A stretch of DNA of 64,000 bases, from positions 186,001 to 250,000 of the forward strand of contig NZ_BAYA01000006.1 of assembly GCF_000685015.1 (NCBI RefSeq), given 5' to 3'. The position numbers and the translations under genes were made by a program. Under the pieces are notes generated by a model, which was given only the letters and a program-made list of their open reading frames with translations, ran no database searches and had not been told where the DNA came from. Below, piece after piece: positions 17,485 through 25,139 of the stretch. Position 1 is the stretch's first letter. Every line of letters begins with the position of its first letter. This DNA comes from Paraburkholderia bannensis NBRC 103871 (GTDB lineage: Bacteria > Pseudomonadota > Gammaproteobacteria > Burkholderiales > Burkholderiaceae).

Positions 17485-18768
17485 ATGAGTGCAGATCGCA
17501 TTGCCGTCCTCGGCGCAGGGCCGATGGGCCTGGGGGCCGCCTACCAGTTGGTCAAGGACGGCCGCAAGCCGGTTATTTTCGAGGCCGACGACCGCGTAGG
17601 CGGCATGGCCGCGTGTTTCGATTTCGGCGGCCTGTCGATCGAACGCTACTACCACTTCCATGCGATCTCGGATCACGCATTCCTGGAAGTGCTGCGCGAG
17701 CTCGGCATTGAAGACAAGATGAAGTGGTGCGAAACGAAGATGGGCTACTTCTATCAGGGCCATGTGCAGCCCTGGGGCAATCCCGTCGCATTGCTCAAGT
17801 TCAAAGGCCTGAGTTTCGCGGCCAAGTTCCGCTACGGTCTGCATGCGTTCCTGTCGACCAAGCGCAACGACTGGAAGCCGCTCGATCACGTCGAAGCCAC
17901 GAGCTGGATTCGACGCTGGATCGGCGACGAAGCCTGGGAAGTGCTCTGGCGGCGTCTGTTCGACTACAAGTTCTACGACTACGCCGATAATCTTTCCGCT
18001 GCATGGATCTGGAGCCGCATCCGACGCATCGGGCGCTCGCGCTACAACCTCTTCCGCGAGAAGCTGGGTTATCTCGAAGGCGGCTCGGACACGCTGCTCA
18101 ACGGCATGCGCGCCTACATCGAAGCCAACGGCGGCGAATTCCGTCTCGGGACGCCGGTGCAGAAGGTCGTGATGGAAAACGGCGCGGTCAAGGGGATCGA
18201 GGCAGGCGGCGAGTTCCACGCGTTCGACAAGGTTATCAGCACGATTCCGCTGCCCTACGTGCCGCGCGTGATGCCCGACCTGCCCGCCGACATCCTGAAC
18301 GCGTTCAGCAGCAAGAAGAACGTCGCGGTCGTGTGCGTGATTGCCAAGCTCAAGAAGCGCGTGACCGAGAACTTCTGGCTCAATACGAACGACCCCGAGA
18401 TGGACATTCCCGGTATCGTCGAATATACGAACCTGCGCCCGCTCGACCACCACATCGTCTACGTGCCGTTCTACGTGCCGGGCGAGCATCCGAAATATCA
18501 GGAACCGGATTCCGCGTTCACCGACAAGGTGAAACGCTACCTCATGAAGATCAATCCCGCGCTCACGCCGGACGACTTCATCGACGTGCGCGCGAGCCGC
18601 TATCGTTTCGCGCAGCCGATCTGCGAGCCAGGCTATCTCGATCGCCTGCCGCCGATCCAGTTGCCAGTCAAGGGCCTGCTCGTGGCGGACACCTCGTACT
18701 ACTACCCGGAAGACCGCGGCATCTCCGAAAGCATCGGGCTGTCGCGCAAGATGGCGAAAATGGTATGA
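17485..18768 (+). CDS. FAD/NAD(P)-binding amine-oxidase-fold oxidoreductase
   Basis: A 427-residue flavoprotein. The dinucleotide motif VLGAGPMGLGAAYQLVKDG starts at about residue 8, followed by VIFEADDRVGGMA and IERYYHFHA. The body includes YKFYDYADNLSAAW and EGGSDTLLNGMRAYIEA; the C terminus has DTSYYYPEDRGISESIGLSRKMA, an FAD-contact region. This belongs with protoporphyrinogen-oxidase/UDP-galactopyranose-mutase-fold proteins often found beside GtrA and glycosyltransferase genes, but I cannot name a reaction. It is not a typical Glf: length and motifs differ. Its stop overlaps the GtrA-like start (ATGA), tying it to the lipid-linked sugar cassette. Confidence 0.75.
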   Translation: MSADRIAVLGAGPMGLGAAYQLVKDGRKPVIFEADDRVGGMAACFDFGGLSIERYYHFHAISDHAFLEVLRELGIEDKMKWCETKMGYFYQGHVQPWGNPVALLKFKGLSFAAKFRYGLHAFLSTKRNDWKPLDHVEATSWIRRWIGDEAWEVLWRRLFDYKFYDYADNLSAAWIWSRIRRIGRSRYNLFREKLGYLEGGSDTLLNGMRAYIEANGGEFRLGTPVQKVVMENGAVKGIEAGGEFHAFDKVISTIPLPYVPRVMPDLPADILNAFSSKKNVAVVCVIAKLKKRVTENFWLNTNDPEMDIPGIVEYTNLRPLDHHIVYVPFYVPGEHPKYQEPDSAFTDKVKRYLMKINPALTPDDFIDVRASRYRFAQPICEPGYLDRLPPIQLPVKGLLVADTSYYYPEDRGISESIGLSRKMAKMV

Positions 18769-19190
18769 CGCATGTGCAAGCGCCGGTCAGGAACGGCTTT
18801 GTTTCGCAGAAATTCCTGATATTCCTGCTGACCGGCGGCTTCGCGGCTGCCGTGAACTGGAGCAGCCGCATCCTCTACAACCACTGGATGCCGTATTCGG
18901 CGGCCATCGTGGTGGCGTACATCACGGGCATGATCACGGCGTTCGTGCTCGCGAAACTGTTCGTCTTCAAGGAAAGCACCCAGTCTACGCATCGATCCGC
19001 GTTCTTCTTCACGCTCGTCAATCTCGTGGCGGTGGCGCAAACGTGGCTGGTCAGCGTGGGACTCGCCTGGTACGTCTTCCCGAAACTGGGTATGCACTGG
19101 CACGACCGCGATGTCGCTCACCTTATCGGGGTCATCGTGCCGGTGTTCTCCAGCTATATCGGGCACAGCAAGTTCAGCTTCAAGCACTAG
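18765..19190 (+). CDS. GtrA-like flippase for polyprenyl-phosphate sugar
   Basis: Small integral membrane protein of 141 residues with four hydrophobic segments, start ATG 18765. The segments FLIFLLTGGFAAAVNW, YITGMITAFVLAKLFVF, a VNLVAVAQTWLVSVGLAW helix and the final VPVFSSYIGHSKFSF are typical of GtrA/DPMS-flippase proteins. The C-terminal W/H-x-K-F-x-F element is the family signature. Such proteins move polyprenyl-phosphate-linked monosaccharides across the inner membrane. As the last gene of the cassette it would present the inferred polyprenyl-phosphate-arabinose to periplasmic GT-C transferases. Confidence 0.85.
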   Translation: MTHVQAPVRNGFVSQKFLIFLLTGGFAAAVNWSSRILYNHWMPYSAAIVVAYITGMITAFVLAKLFVFKESTQSTHRSAFFFTLVNLVAVAQTWLVSVGLAWYVFPKLGMHWHDRDVAHLIGVIVPVFSSYIGHSKFSFKH

Positions 19191-19195
19191 ACGTT

Positions 19196-19215
19196 GGGCC
19201 GCCGGGAGGCGGCTC
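19196..19215. terminator. GC-rich hairpin between convergent genes
   Basis: GGGCCGCC (19196-19203) pairs with GGCGGCTC (19208-19215) across a 4-base loop, with one G-T pair, 5 bases after the GtrA-like stop. It lies between the + strand cassette and the - strand GT39-like gene. There is no long T-run, so it is only a possible terminator. Confidence 0.35.
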
Positions 19216-19240
19216 TTCACGCAGGTCGCCAGTCTGCGCG

Positions 19241-20854
19241 CTACTTCGCCGGCGCGGCACGCAAATACACATCGCACTGGTCAAGATGTGCCCTGGGCCA
19301 GCTCGCATAGAGCGACGCCATCTGCCCGACAAGTCGCGCGTCATTGCGCGCTGCGCCGCAGAGCACAATCGCACTCTGGCCGCGATCCAGATATCGCTCG
19401 GGATTCCTGATCGTGTCCAGATATCCGGGGAACCAGCGCGGAACGACAAATCCGCGCCGTTCACCGTAGTACGGAATCTCGCTGCTCCAGTCGTCGCCAT
19501 ACACCAGGATCGGATCGGTAGGCGCCGTGTGCTCACGAAGAAATTTTGCGACTGACAAAATGGGATCGTCGTCGTTGTAGACATGGCGCTCCGCCTCGAA
19601 GCGCGGGCCGGTGAAATAACCTGCCAGCCCGATCACAACGACTCCCGCGAGCATCGCCGCGCCGAGCACACTGCCTGCTCCTCCTCGCTCCATCAGTGCG
19701 CCAATCGACACTGCCAGTGCGAACACCAGATAGACGGTGTTCGACATCGGGTAGTAGTCGTGGACGAACAGGAGGTTCTCGAACACCATGAAGTACAACA
19801 GATACAGCCCAAGCCCGACCAGGATAATCGCGCGCCGCCCACGGCAGAAGAGCAGCGCGATAGCGATTGCCGCCACGCCCACGTAGCCGCCGATATTTTC
19901 ACTGGCTACGCGCTTCCAGATCACGTCACCCCAAAGCGCTGCCGAATAGCGCATCTTCAGCTGACCAAAATTCCAGAGCGTGGTTTGCGATGAGGTCAAC
20001 ATCGAACCCATCGCGTTGTGCATCTTGACTGCATCAGAGAATTTCACCCACGCGACACCGATCAGGAACGACAGGCCAAAGGCAAGCAACCCCTTCCAGA
20101 GCATCGTGGAGCGCAACCGCAACGGCCAGGCGCTACGCAGATAGACGAAGCCCACCAGCATGAGCGGGAGCACCGTTGTCGACTTCTGCAAAAGCGCGAG
20201 CGTCAAGAAGACGAACGTCATCACTGCGTCGCGCCAGCGATCCTCGCCGGCAATCATCTCAATCGCGTAAGCCAGATAGCTCAGCGAAAAGAACAACGCG
20301 GCGGTCTCCATCAGGAAGGAGCGCCCCCAGAAGAGGTAGAGCGGTGCAGACAGGAAGAGCGCGGTGAACGTACAGAAGTAGAGCGGCGCTCGTGCTGCAA
20401 ACAGCCGGCGGCAAACAAGCCACGCGGGCCAAAGGCATAGAACCCAGAACAGGTAGCTGACGAGGCGCCCGACAGGATCAAGCGCGAGTCCCATCGGGCA
20501 GGCAATGCCTGCGACGATCCACTGATAGATCGGGAACTCGAACGGAATGGCCCACGGATAGCCGGCGACGGGCGTTCCGTATGCCAGCGACCACCCATCG
20601 CGACACGCCGACCAGGCGGTCAACGCGGTCTGCGTTTGCCGGAACGAATGAAATCCGAGGATCGGCTGCGTGGCATATTGCACAGCAAGCCACGTCGCAA
20701 CACCGAACACGCCAATGGCGAGAACAGCAGCAATCAGGAATGCGGCATTGACGACTTGAACTTTTTTCAATATCAGCCTCGGCGCTTGGTTCCGCGGATT
20801 ATATCCGGCAGCAGGTTCAGCCCATGCGACGCTCGACAATAAAATGCAATGCAT
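19241..20854 (-). CDS. Glycosyltransferase family 39-like (GT-C) membrane protein
   Basis: Polytopic protein of up to 537 residues. After the first membrane helix comes the loop LGFHSFRQTQTALTAW, the HS(F/W)RQ signature seen in GT39/PMT-like proteins that use polyprenyl-phosphate sugars. Around ten hydrophobic segments follow, with a soluble C-terminal part (YGDDWSSEIPYYGERRGF). Start choice is uncertain: ATG 20854 begins a region without clear signal, and a TTG at 20770 just before the first membrane helix is a good alternative. It faces the arabinose-type cassette tail to tail, so it is a second candidate for the transferase using that lipid-linked sugar. Confidence 0.75.
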   Translation of the reverse strand: MHCILLSSVAWAEPAAGYNPRNQAPRLILKKVQVVNAAFLIAAVLAIGVFGVATWLAVQYATQPILGFHSFRQTQTALTAWSACRDGWSLAYGTPVAGYPWAIPFEFPIYQWIVAGIACPMGLALDPVGRLVSYLFWVLCLWPAWLVCRRLFAARAPLYFCTFTALFLSAPLYLFWGRSFLMETAALFFSLSYLAYAIEMIAGEDRWRDAVMTFVFLTLALLQKSTTVLPLMLVGFVYLRSAWPLRLRSTMLWKGLLAFGLSFLIGVAWVKFSDAVKMHNAMGSMLTSSQTTLWNFGQLKMRYSAALWGDVIWKRVASENIGGYVGVAAIAIALLFCRGRRAIILVGLGLYLLYFMVFENLLFVHDYYPMSNTVYLVFALAVSIGALMERGGAGSVLGAAMLAGVVVIGLAGYFTGPRFEAERHVYNDDDPILSVAKFLREHTAPTDPILVYGDDWSSEIPYYGERRGFVVPRWFPGYLDTIRNPERYLDRGQSAIVLCGAARNDARLVGQMASLYASWPRAHLDQCDVYLRAAPAK

Positions 20855-20873
20855 CCATCTCGCGCATTACGAA

Positions 20874-20917
20874 CCGTTTCGGTAACGTTTCGCTACCGTT
20901 TCGCTACCGTTTCGACG
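20874..20917. repeat. Four tandem 11-bp repeats
   Basis: Four consecutive copies of an 11-base unit of the form CCGTTTCGCTA (20874-20884, 20885-20895, 20896-20906, 20907-20917), with 1-3 differences in the outer copies. They lie in the 272-base divergent gap between the GT39-like gene and the sulfotransferase gene, suggesting an operator-like or slippage-prone element. Confidence 0.7.
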
Positions 20918-21126
20918 TGATACCACGCCAGGCGTATCGCGCGGCGGCCAACACCCACCGCCAGGGCAATGCCGCGCTCTGCGGCAGAAAGGAAATGAAA
21001 GCAGATTGATAGGCGTATCGACCGCGGCTTCTGCGATGCTCTAGCCCGCTGTGATAGATTGCACTATCCATATTCGCGGAATCCGCCTTTTAACGCCTGA
21101 CGCCAGGTTATTAGGGAGTAAGTTTT

Positions 21127-21942
21127 ATGTTCATTTTATTTGGCTCCCCGCGCTCGGGCACGACGCTATACAAGGAATCCCTAAACCTTCATAGCGGCAT
21201 TTTTATCCCAAACCAGACGACTTTTATCAGCCCGGTCGCTCATGTGATTGGCTGCATCAGCGACTGGCCGTTGGCTCGGCGCCTCATTGCTGAAATCATC
21301 ACGTCGACCGACGACTACGCAGAAGTCCTCGAACCCTATATCAGCAAGATCGAAGTCGGCGAGGTGCTTGAAACCGCAGCGCCGACGCTGGCCGGCGTAT
21401 TGAATGCAATCTATGGCCGCATCGCGCGCAATGCGGGCAAAGTGATCAGCGGCGACAAGACGCCGGACGACTTACTGTCGATCCGCAAGCTCGAACAGGT
21501 CTCCTTGCTTGATTCCGACATTAAATTCGTTCATATCGTGCGCGACGTGCGCGGTGTGCTCTCGTCACTGGATCAAGTGTCGTGGGCGCCGGCGGGTATC
21601 GAAGAATATTTCCCGCGCTTGTGGAATTACACGAATCTGCATCTGCACAAGACCATGGTCGGTCGTCCTAACTATCTTCTGGTGCGCTACGAAGATCTCG
21701 TGCTGGATCCCCGCAACTCGCTCGCGAAAACGTCGGAATTCCTTGGCCTGGAGTTTGAAGAGGCGATGCTGGACAACAGCAAGCGTGCGCCGATGTTGCG
21801 CAACGACCAAAGCCACACCAATCTCGCCAAGCCTTTCCTCCAGGAGCGCACCACCTCCTGGCAAACTGAGCTGGCGCCGCGCCTGAGGGAACACTGCGAG
21901 GCAACCGCAGCTGAGGCGCTCAGCGCTTTTGGCTATCTGTAA
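21127..21942 (+). CDS. PAPS-dependent sulfotransferase
   Basis: A 271-residue cytosolic sulfotransferase. The 5'-phosphosulfate loop FGSPRSGTTL is at residues 5-14, and the 3'-phosphate-binding region is VHIVRDVRGVLSSL with R139 and S147. The later RYEDLVLDP and LGLEF segments also fit the Sulfotransfer family. Its probable acceptor is a sugar of the surrounding glycan, since cysD, cysNC and a second cysC in the same window would supply PAPS. It stands alone on the + strand between two - strand blocks, followed by a strong bidirectional terminator. It also appears less GC-rich than its neighbours, consistent with later acquisition. The acceptor is unknown. Confidence 0.85.
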   Translation: MFILFGSPRSGTTLYKESLNLHSGIFIPNQTTFISPVAHVIGCISDWPLARRLIAEIITSTDDYAEVLEPYISKIEVGEVLETAAPTLAGVLNAIYGRIARNAGKVISGDKTPDDLLSIRKLEQVSLLDSDIKFVHIVRDVRGVLSSLDQVSWAPAGIEEYFPRLWNYTNLHLHKTMVGRPNYLLVRYEDLVLDPRNSLAKTSEFLGLEFEEAMLDNSKRAPMLRNDQSHTNLAKPFLQERTTSWQTELAPRLREHCEATAAEALSAFGYL

Positions 21943-21975
21943 AAAAAGGGCGCGTCTAACGCGCCCTTAAATAGC
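21941..21975. terminator. Bidirectional intrinsic terminator
   Basis: GGGCGCGT (21948-21955) pairs with ACGCGCCC (21959-21966) over a 3-base loop; flanking A and T pairs extend the stem. Seven A residues precede it, giving a U-run for - strand transcription, and a T-rich stretch follows for + strand transcription. It separates the converging sulfotransferase and manC genes. Confidence 0.8.
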
Positions 21976-21976
21976 T

Positions 21977-23476
21977 TTATTTGCGCCCGTAGGTATCGTC
22001 GAAGCGCACGATATCGTCTTCGCCCAGATAGCTGCCCGACTGGACTTCGATCATCGACAGCGGAATCTTGCCCGGATTTTCAAGCCGATGAGTCTGTCCC
22101 AGCGGAATGAACGTGGACTCGTTCTCGGAAAGCAGGAAAGACTCGTCGCCACGCGTGACAAGCGCCGTTCCGCTGACAACGATCCAATGCTCCGCTCGAT
22201 GATGGTGCATCTGCAAAGACAGGCGGCCGCCGGGATTGACGACGATACGCTTTACCTGGAATCCGCGGTCGCCGTCGATCGAGTCGTAGTAGCCCCACGG
22301 CCGGTAGACCTTGCGGTGGTAGTGCGCCTCGGCGGCATTTTCCGCCTTCAGGCGCGCCACGATATTCTTGACCCGCTGCACTTCCGAAGTCTTCGCGACC
22401 AGAATGGCGTCCGGCGTTTCCACCACGACGAGATCCTCCGTGCCGACGCAGGCGATCAGGCGGCCCCCTTCGGAGTGGGTCAACGTATTGACTGCGCCTT
22501 CGAACATGGCCCGGCCACGCGCGACGTTACCCGATGCATCCTTGGGCAGCAGATCCCAGATCGCGTCCCACGAACCGACATCCGACCAGCCTGCCTGCAA
22601 AGGCACCACGACGCCGCTGACGGAAGATGACAGTTCGCCGAGATGCTCCATCACGGCGAAGTCGATCGACTCGGATGGGCACTCGACAAATTCGCTCTGG
22701 CCCAGACGAAGGAAGTCGCGGTCTGAACTGGACGCCGCAAACGCGCGTCGCGCGGCGTCTGCGATCAACGGGCGGAAATGCTCAATCAGCTTCAGCCAGA
22801 CGGACGCCCGAAGGATAAAAATGCCGCTATTCCACAGGTATTCGCCCGAGCTCACGTAGGTCTGCGCCAACTCTTTGCCCGGCTTTTCGACGAAACCCTC
22901 GAGGCTGTAACCGCCCTGCTCGCCCGCCGTTGCTCCGACCTTGATGTAGCCATAACCGGTATCCGGCCGCGTCGGCACAATGCCCATCGTCACGACCGCG
23001 CCCTCTGCTGCGTAGTCGGCGGCGACGGCGACCGTTTTAGCAAACGCTGCTGCGTCAACGATGGCGTGGTCGGCGGGCATCACCACCATGACCGCATCCT
23101 TGCCGCCCTCGACGAGTTCGAGCGCAGCACACGTGAGCGCCGGAGCGGTATTGCGGCCGACCGGCTCAAGGATGATCCGGCTTTGCCGTCCCACACGCCG
23201 CATCTGCTCCGCCGTGGTGAACCGGTGTTCTTCACCGCATACGACCAACACTTCATCTGCGACTGGCCGGCTGTTCTGGAGCGCATCCAGGCGACGCGCC
23301 GTCGACTGGAGCAGCGATTCGTCGCCGAGCAGTTCGATGAGCTGCTTGGGGAAATGCTCCCGCGACAGCGGCCACAGGCGCGTTCCCGACCCACCGGCAA
23401 GAATCACCGCCTGGAGCGGTATCTGGGCGGTCGGTCGCGCAGCGGCGTGCGATGAAGGTAGGACGGTCGAGTTCAT
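21977..23476 (-). CDS. manC: Mannose-1-phosphate guanylyltransferase / mannose-6-phosphate isomerase
   Basis: Bifunctional type II PMI/GMP of 499 residues that forms mannose-6-phosphate from fructose-6-phosphate and GDP-mannose from mannose-1-phosphate. The nucleotidyltransferase signature [17 protein letters not shown] starts near residue 24, followed by FPKQL, EPVGRNTAPA, MPADHAI and FVEKPG. The C-terminal cupin isomerase domain has YRPWGYYDSID, QMHHHRAEHWIVVSG and ENESTFIPLGQTHRLENPG with metal-binding histidines. No gmd or phosphomannomutase gene is in view, so mannose itself is the likely product sugar, with the mutase supplied elsewhere. It is the last gene of the - strand run starting at 31087. 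Confidence 0.95.
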   Translation of the reverse strand: MNSTVLPSSHAAARPTAQIPLQAVILAGGSGTRLWPLSREHFPKQLIELLGDESLLQSTARRLDALQNSRPVADEVLVVCGEEHRFTTAEQMRRVGRQSRIILEPVGRNTAPALTCAALELVEGGKDAVMVVMPADHAIVDAAAFAKTVAVAADYAAEGAVVTMGIVPTRPDTGYGYIKVGATAGEQGGYSLEGFVEKPGKELAQTYVSSGEYLWNSGIFILRASVWLKLIEHFRPLIADAARRAFAASSSDRDFLRLGQSEFVECPSESIDFAVMEHLGELSSSVSGVVVPLQAGWSDVGSWDAIWDLLPKDASGNVARGRAMFEGAVNTLTHSEGGRLIACVGTEDLVVVETPDAILVAKTSEVQRVKNIVARLKAENAAEAHYHRKVYRPWGYYDSIDGDRGFQVKRIVVNPGGRLSLQMHHHRAEHWIVVSGTALVTRGDESFLLSENESTFIPLGQTHRLENPGKIPLSMIEVQSGSYLGEDDIVRFDDTYGRK

Positions 23477-23529
23477 GAGGATATTGATCTATTGAGTCGG
23501 AGAACAGCGGTCGGACAGACGCTCGACGA

Positions 23530-24519
23530 TCAGCTAGTGACGGCCGCCCGAAATGACGGTGCATTGGAAGTGGCTGCCGCGTACTCATAAAACGCAGCGC
23601 GCGTCGCGAACGCGGGCAGGACGGTCTGGAAAAAGCACAGCATTTCCGTCATCTGCTTGTTCCGCAGGAAAGTCTGAAAAGCCGCCAGATCGTTCCCGCC
23701 AAGGCCAGCCGAAAAAATGCGGGGGCCGGAGGCGTAAAGTGCCTGTGCAATCACGGCTGCGATTTCGACGCGCACGCCACTCAGGTCTTCCTTGATCGTG
23801 TTCTTCTCGTGCACACGATAGACGATGTGCTCATGTTCGCTGTCGAGGAACACCGAACTATGCGCATACGCAAACATCAGGAAATCGAGGTCGTGGCAAT
23901 AGCGCAGCGGCTGGAACCCACCCGCCGCCTCCCACAGTTCACGCGTGAAAACCATGTTCGATGTCGTCGCAACAAAGTTCTCGTTCAGCAACGCGAGCTG
24001 GGGCAGCTTTGTTTCATCGAGGAATTGTCGCGCACGCCCGAGCCAGTCGATTGCAACACCGCCCTTTTGCTTGACGCTGTTGTCATCCATGATTCCGGGC
24101 GCGCCCGCAATGAGCCCGGTTCCAGGCCGCTCGCCAGCGATCACGCGGCAGCGCTCAAGCTTCGTTGGCGCAAACACGTCATCGGAATTCAGGACGGCGA
24201 CATAGTCGCCGCGGCACATGCCAATCGCACGATTGATGGTGTTGTGCGCACCCGCGTTTTGCTGCTTGTAAGCCTTTGCATTCGGCACCTTCGCCAATAC
24301 CCGTTCTGCGAGCTCGAAACCATTGTCCGACGATCCGTCGTCGATCAGGATGATCTCGTCCGCTGGCGAAGTTTGCGTCAGTACGCTGTCGAGCGCAGCC
24401 TCGATATAACGGGCATGGTTATAGAGGGGCACCACCACGGAAATGGATGGGGTCGTCAACGGCGCCGACGCGCGGCGTGATTTGAAGAGCGGCATGTTCG
24501 GAAAAATGGGTAGCGGCAA
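23530..24519 (-). CDS. Glycosyltransferase family 2
   Basis: GT-A glycosyltransferase of 329 residues (an alternative ATG at 24495 would shorten it by eight). Motifs: SISVVVPLYNHARYIEAALDSV, DEIILIDDGSSDNG, NAGAHNTINRA and the donor-metal region VAVLNSDDVFAPTKL. The C-terminal half includes RELWEAAGGFQPLRYCHDLDFLM, typical of WcaA-like transferases. It precedes manC with a 53-base gap and follows an acetyltransferase. Sugar specificity is unknown. Confidence 0.87.
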   Translation of the reverse strand: MPLPIFPNMPLFKSRRASAPLTTPSISVVVPLYNHARYIEAALDSVLTQTSPADEIILIDDGSSDNGFELAERVLAKVPNAKAYKQQNAGAHNTINRAIGMCRGDYVAVLNSDDVFAPTKLERCRVIAGERPGTGLIAGAPGIMDDNSVKQKGGVAIDWLGRARQFLDETKLPQLALLNENFVATTSNMVFTRELWEAAGGFQPLRYCHDLDFLMFAYAHSSVFLDSEHEHIVYRVHEKNTIKEDLSGVRVEIAAVIAQALYASGPRIFSAGLGGNDLAAFQTFLRNKQMTEMLCFFQTVLPAFATRAAFYEYAAATSNAPSFRAAVTS

Positions 24520-24545
24520 TTCGAATGCGGGGCAACCGATGCCGG

Positions 24546-25124
24546 CTATTGTATATCGGTATCAAAGAACGGAAAGTAGCGTGATTTGTAGCGCAAATCA
24601 CGCGAACGCTCCTTGATGAAACGAGCGGGATTACCAGCAACGATCGTGTAGGGCTCGACATCGCGCGTGACAACAGAGCCCGCGCCGATCACCGCACCTT
24701 CGCCAATGCGCACCCCCGGGCTGATGATCGCGCGAGCGCCAACCCATACGTGGTCTTCGATGACCACTGGCTTGCACAGGCAGACAAAATCCGGGTTCTG
24801 CGGATCATGCGTCAGTGTCTGAATGAGCGTGTAGTGCGAAATATTGACGTTGTTGCCGATCGTCAACGGCACGCGCCCGTCCAGATAGGTATAGCGATTG
24901 ATCACGGTATTGTTGCCGATCGCGATGTGGTAACCCGTTACGAAGCACCCCATCGCGATGCTCGAATCACTCCCGATCCTGACCTGGCAAAAACGCCGCA
25001 GAAACCAATGCCTGATCCCGTACGGCATGTAGTTCATGAACAGGTGATTGCCAAGATAAAAGCAGAGAGCGGGCTTAAAACGCCATCGGATAAAACGATA
25101 GACTCGCTTGACTGGCTCGAGCAT
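24546..25124 (-). CDS. Hexapeptide-repeat O-acetyltransferase
   Basis: A 192-residue left-handed beta-helix acyltransferase of the xenobiotic/maltose acetyltransferase (WcaF/NodL-like) group. The repeats are visible as GSDSSIAMGCFV, AIGNNTVINRYTYLDG, TIGNNVNISHYT and WVGARAIISPGVRIGEGAVIGAGSVVTRDV, ending with IVAGNPARFIKER. The histidine in NISHYTLIQTLTHDP is a candidate catalytic base. It probably O-acetylates a sugar of this glycan using acetyl-CoA in the cytosol. It lies 15 bases after the GT4 gene and 26 before the GT2 gene in one operon. Confidence 0.88.
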   Translation of the reverse strand: MLEPVKRVYRFIRWRFKPALCFYLGNHLFMNYMPYGIRHWFLRRFCQVRIGSDSSIAMGCFVTGYHIAIGNNTVINRYTYLDGRVPLTIGNNVNISHYTLIQTLTHDPQNPDFVCLCKPVVIEDHVWVGARAIISPGVRIGEGAVIGAGSVVTRDVEPYTIVAGNPARFIKERSRDLRYKSRYFPFFDTDIQ

Positions 25125-25139
25125 GTGTTCCCTTGAATA

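Noticed and set aside
17485..18768. UDP-galactopyranose mutase (glf) for the FAD oxidoreductase
   Set aside because: Only the FAD-binding fold is shared; Glf-specific segments were not seen and the length exceeds Glf.
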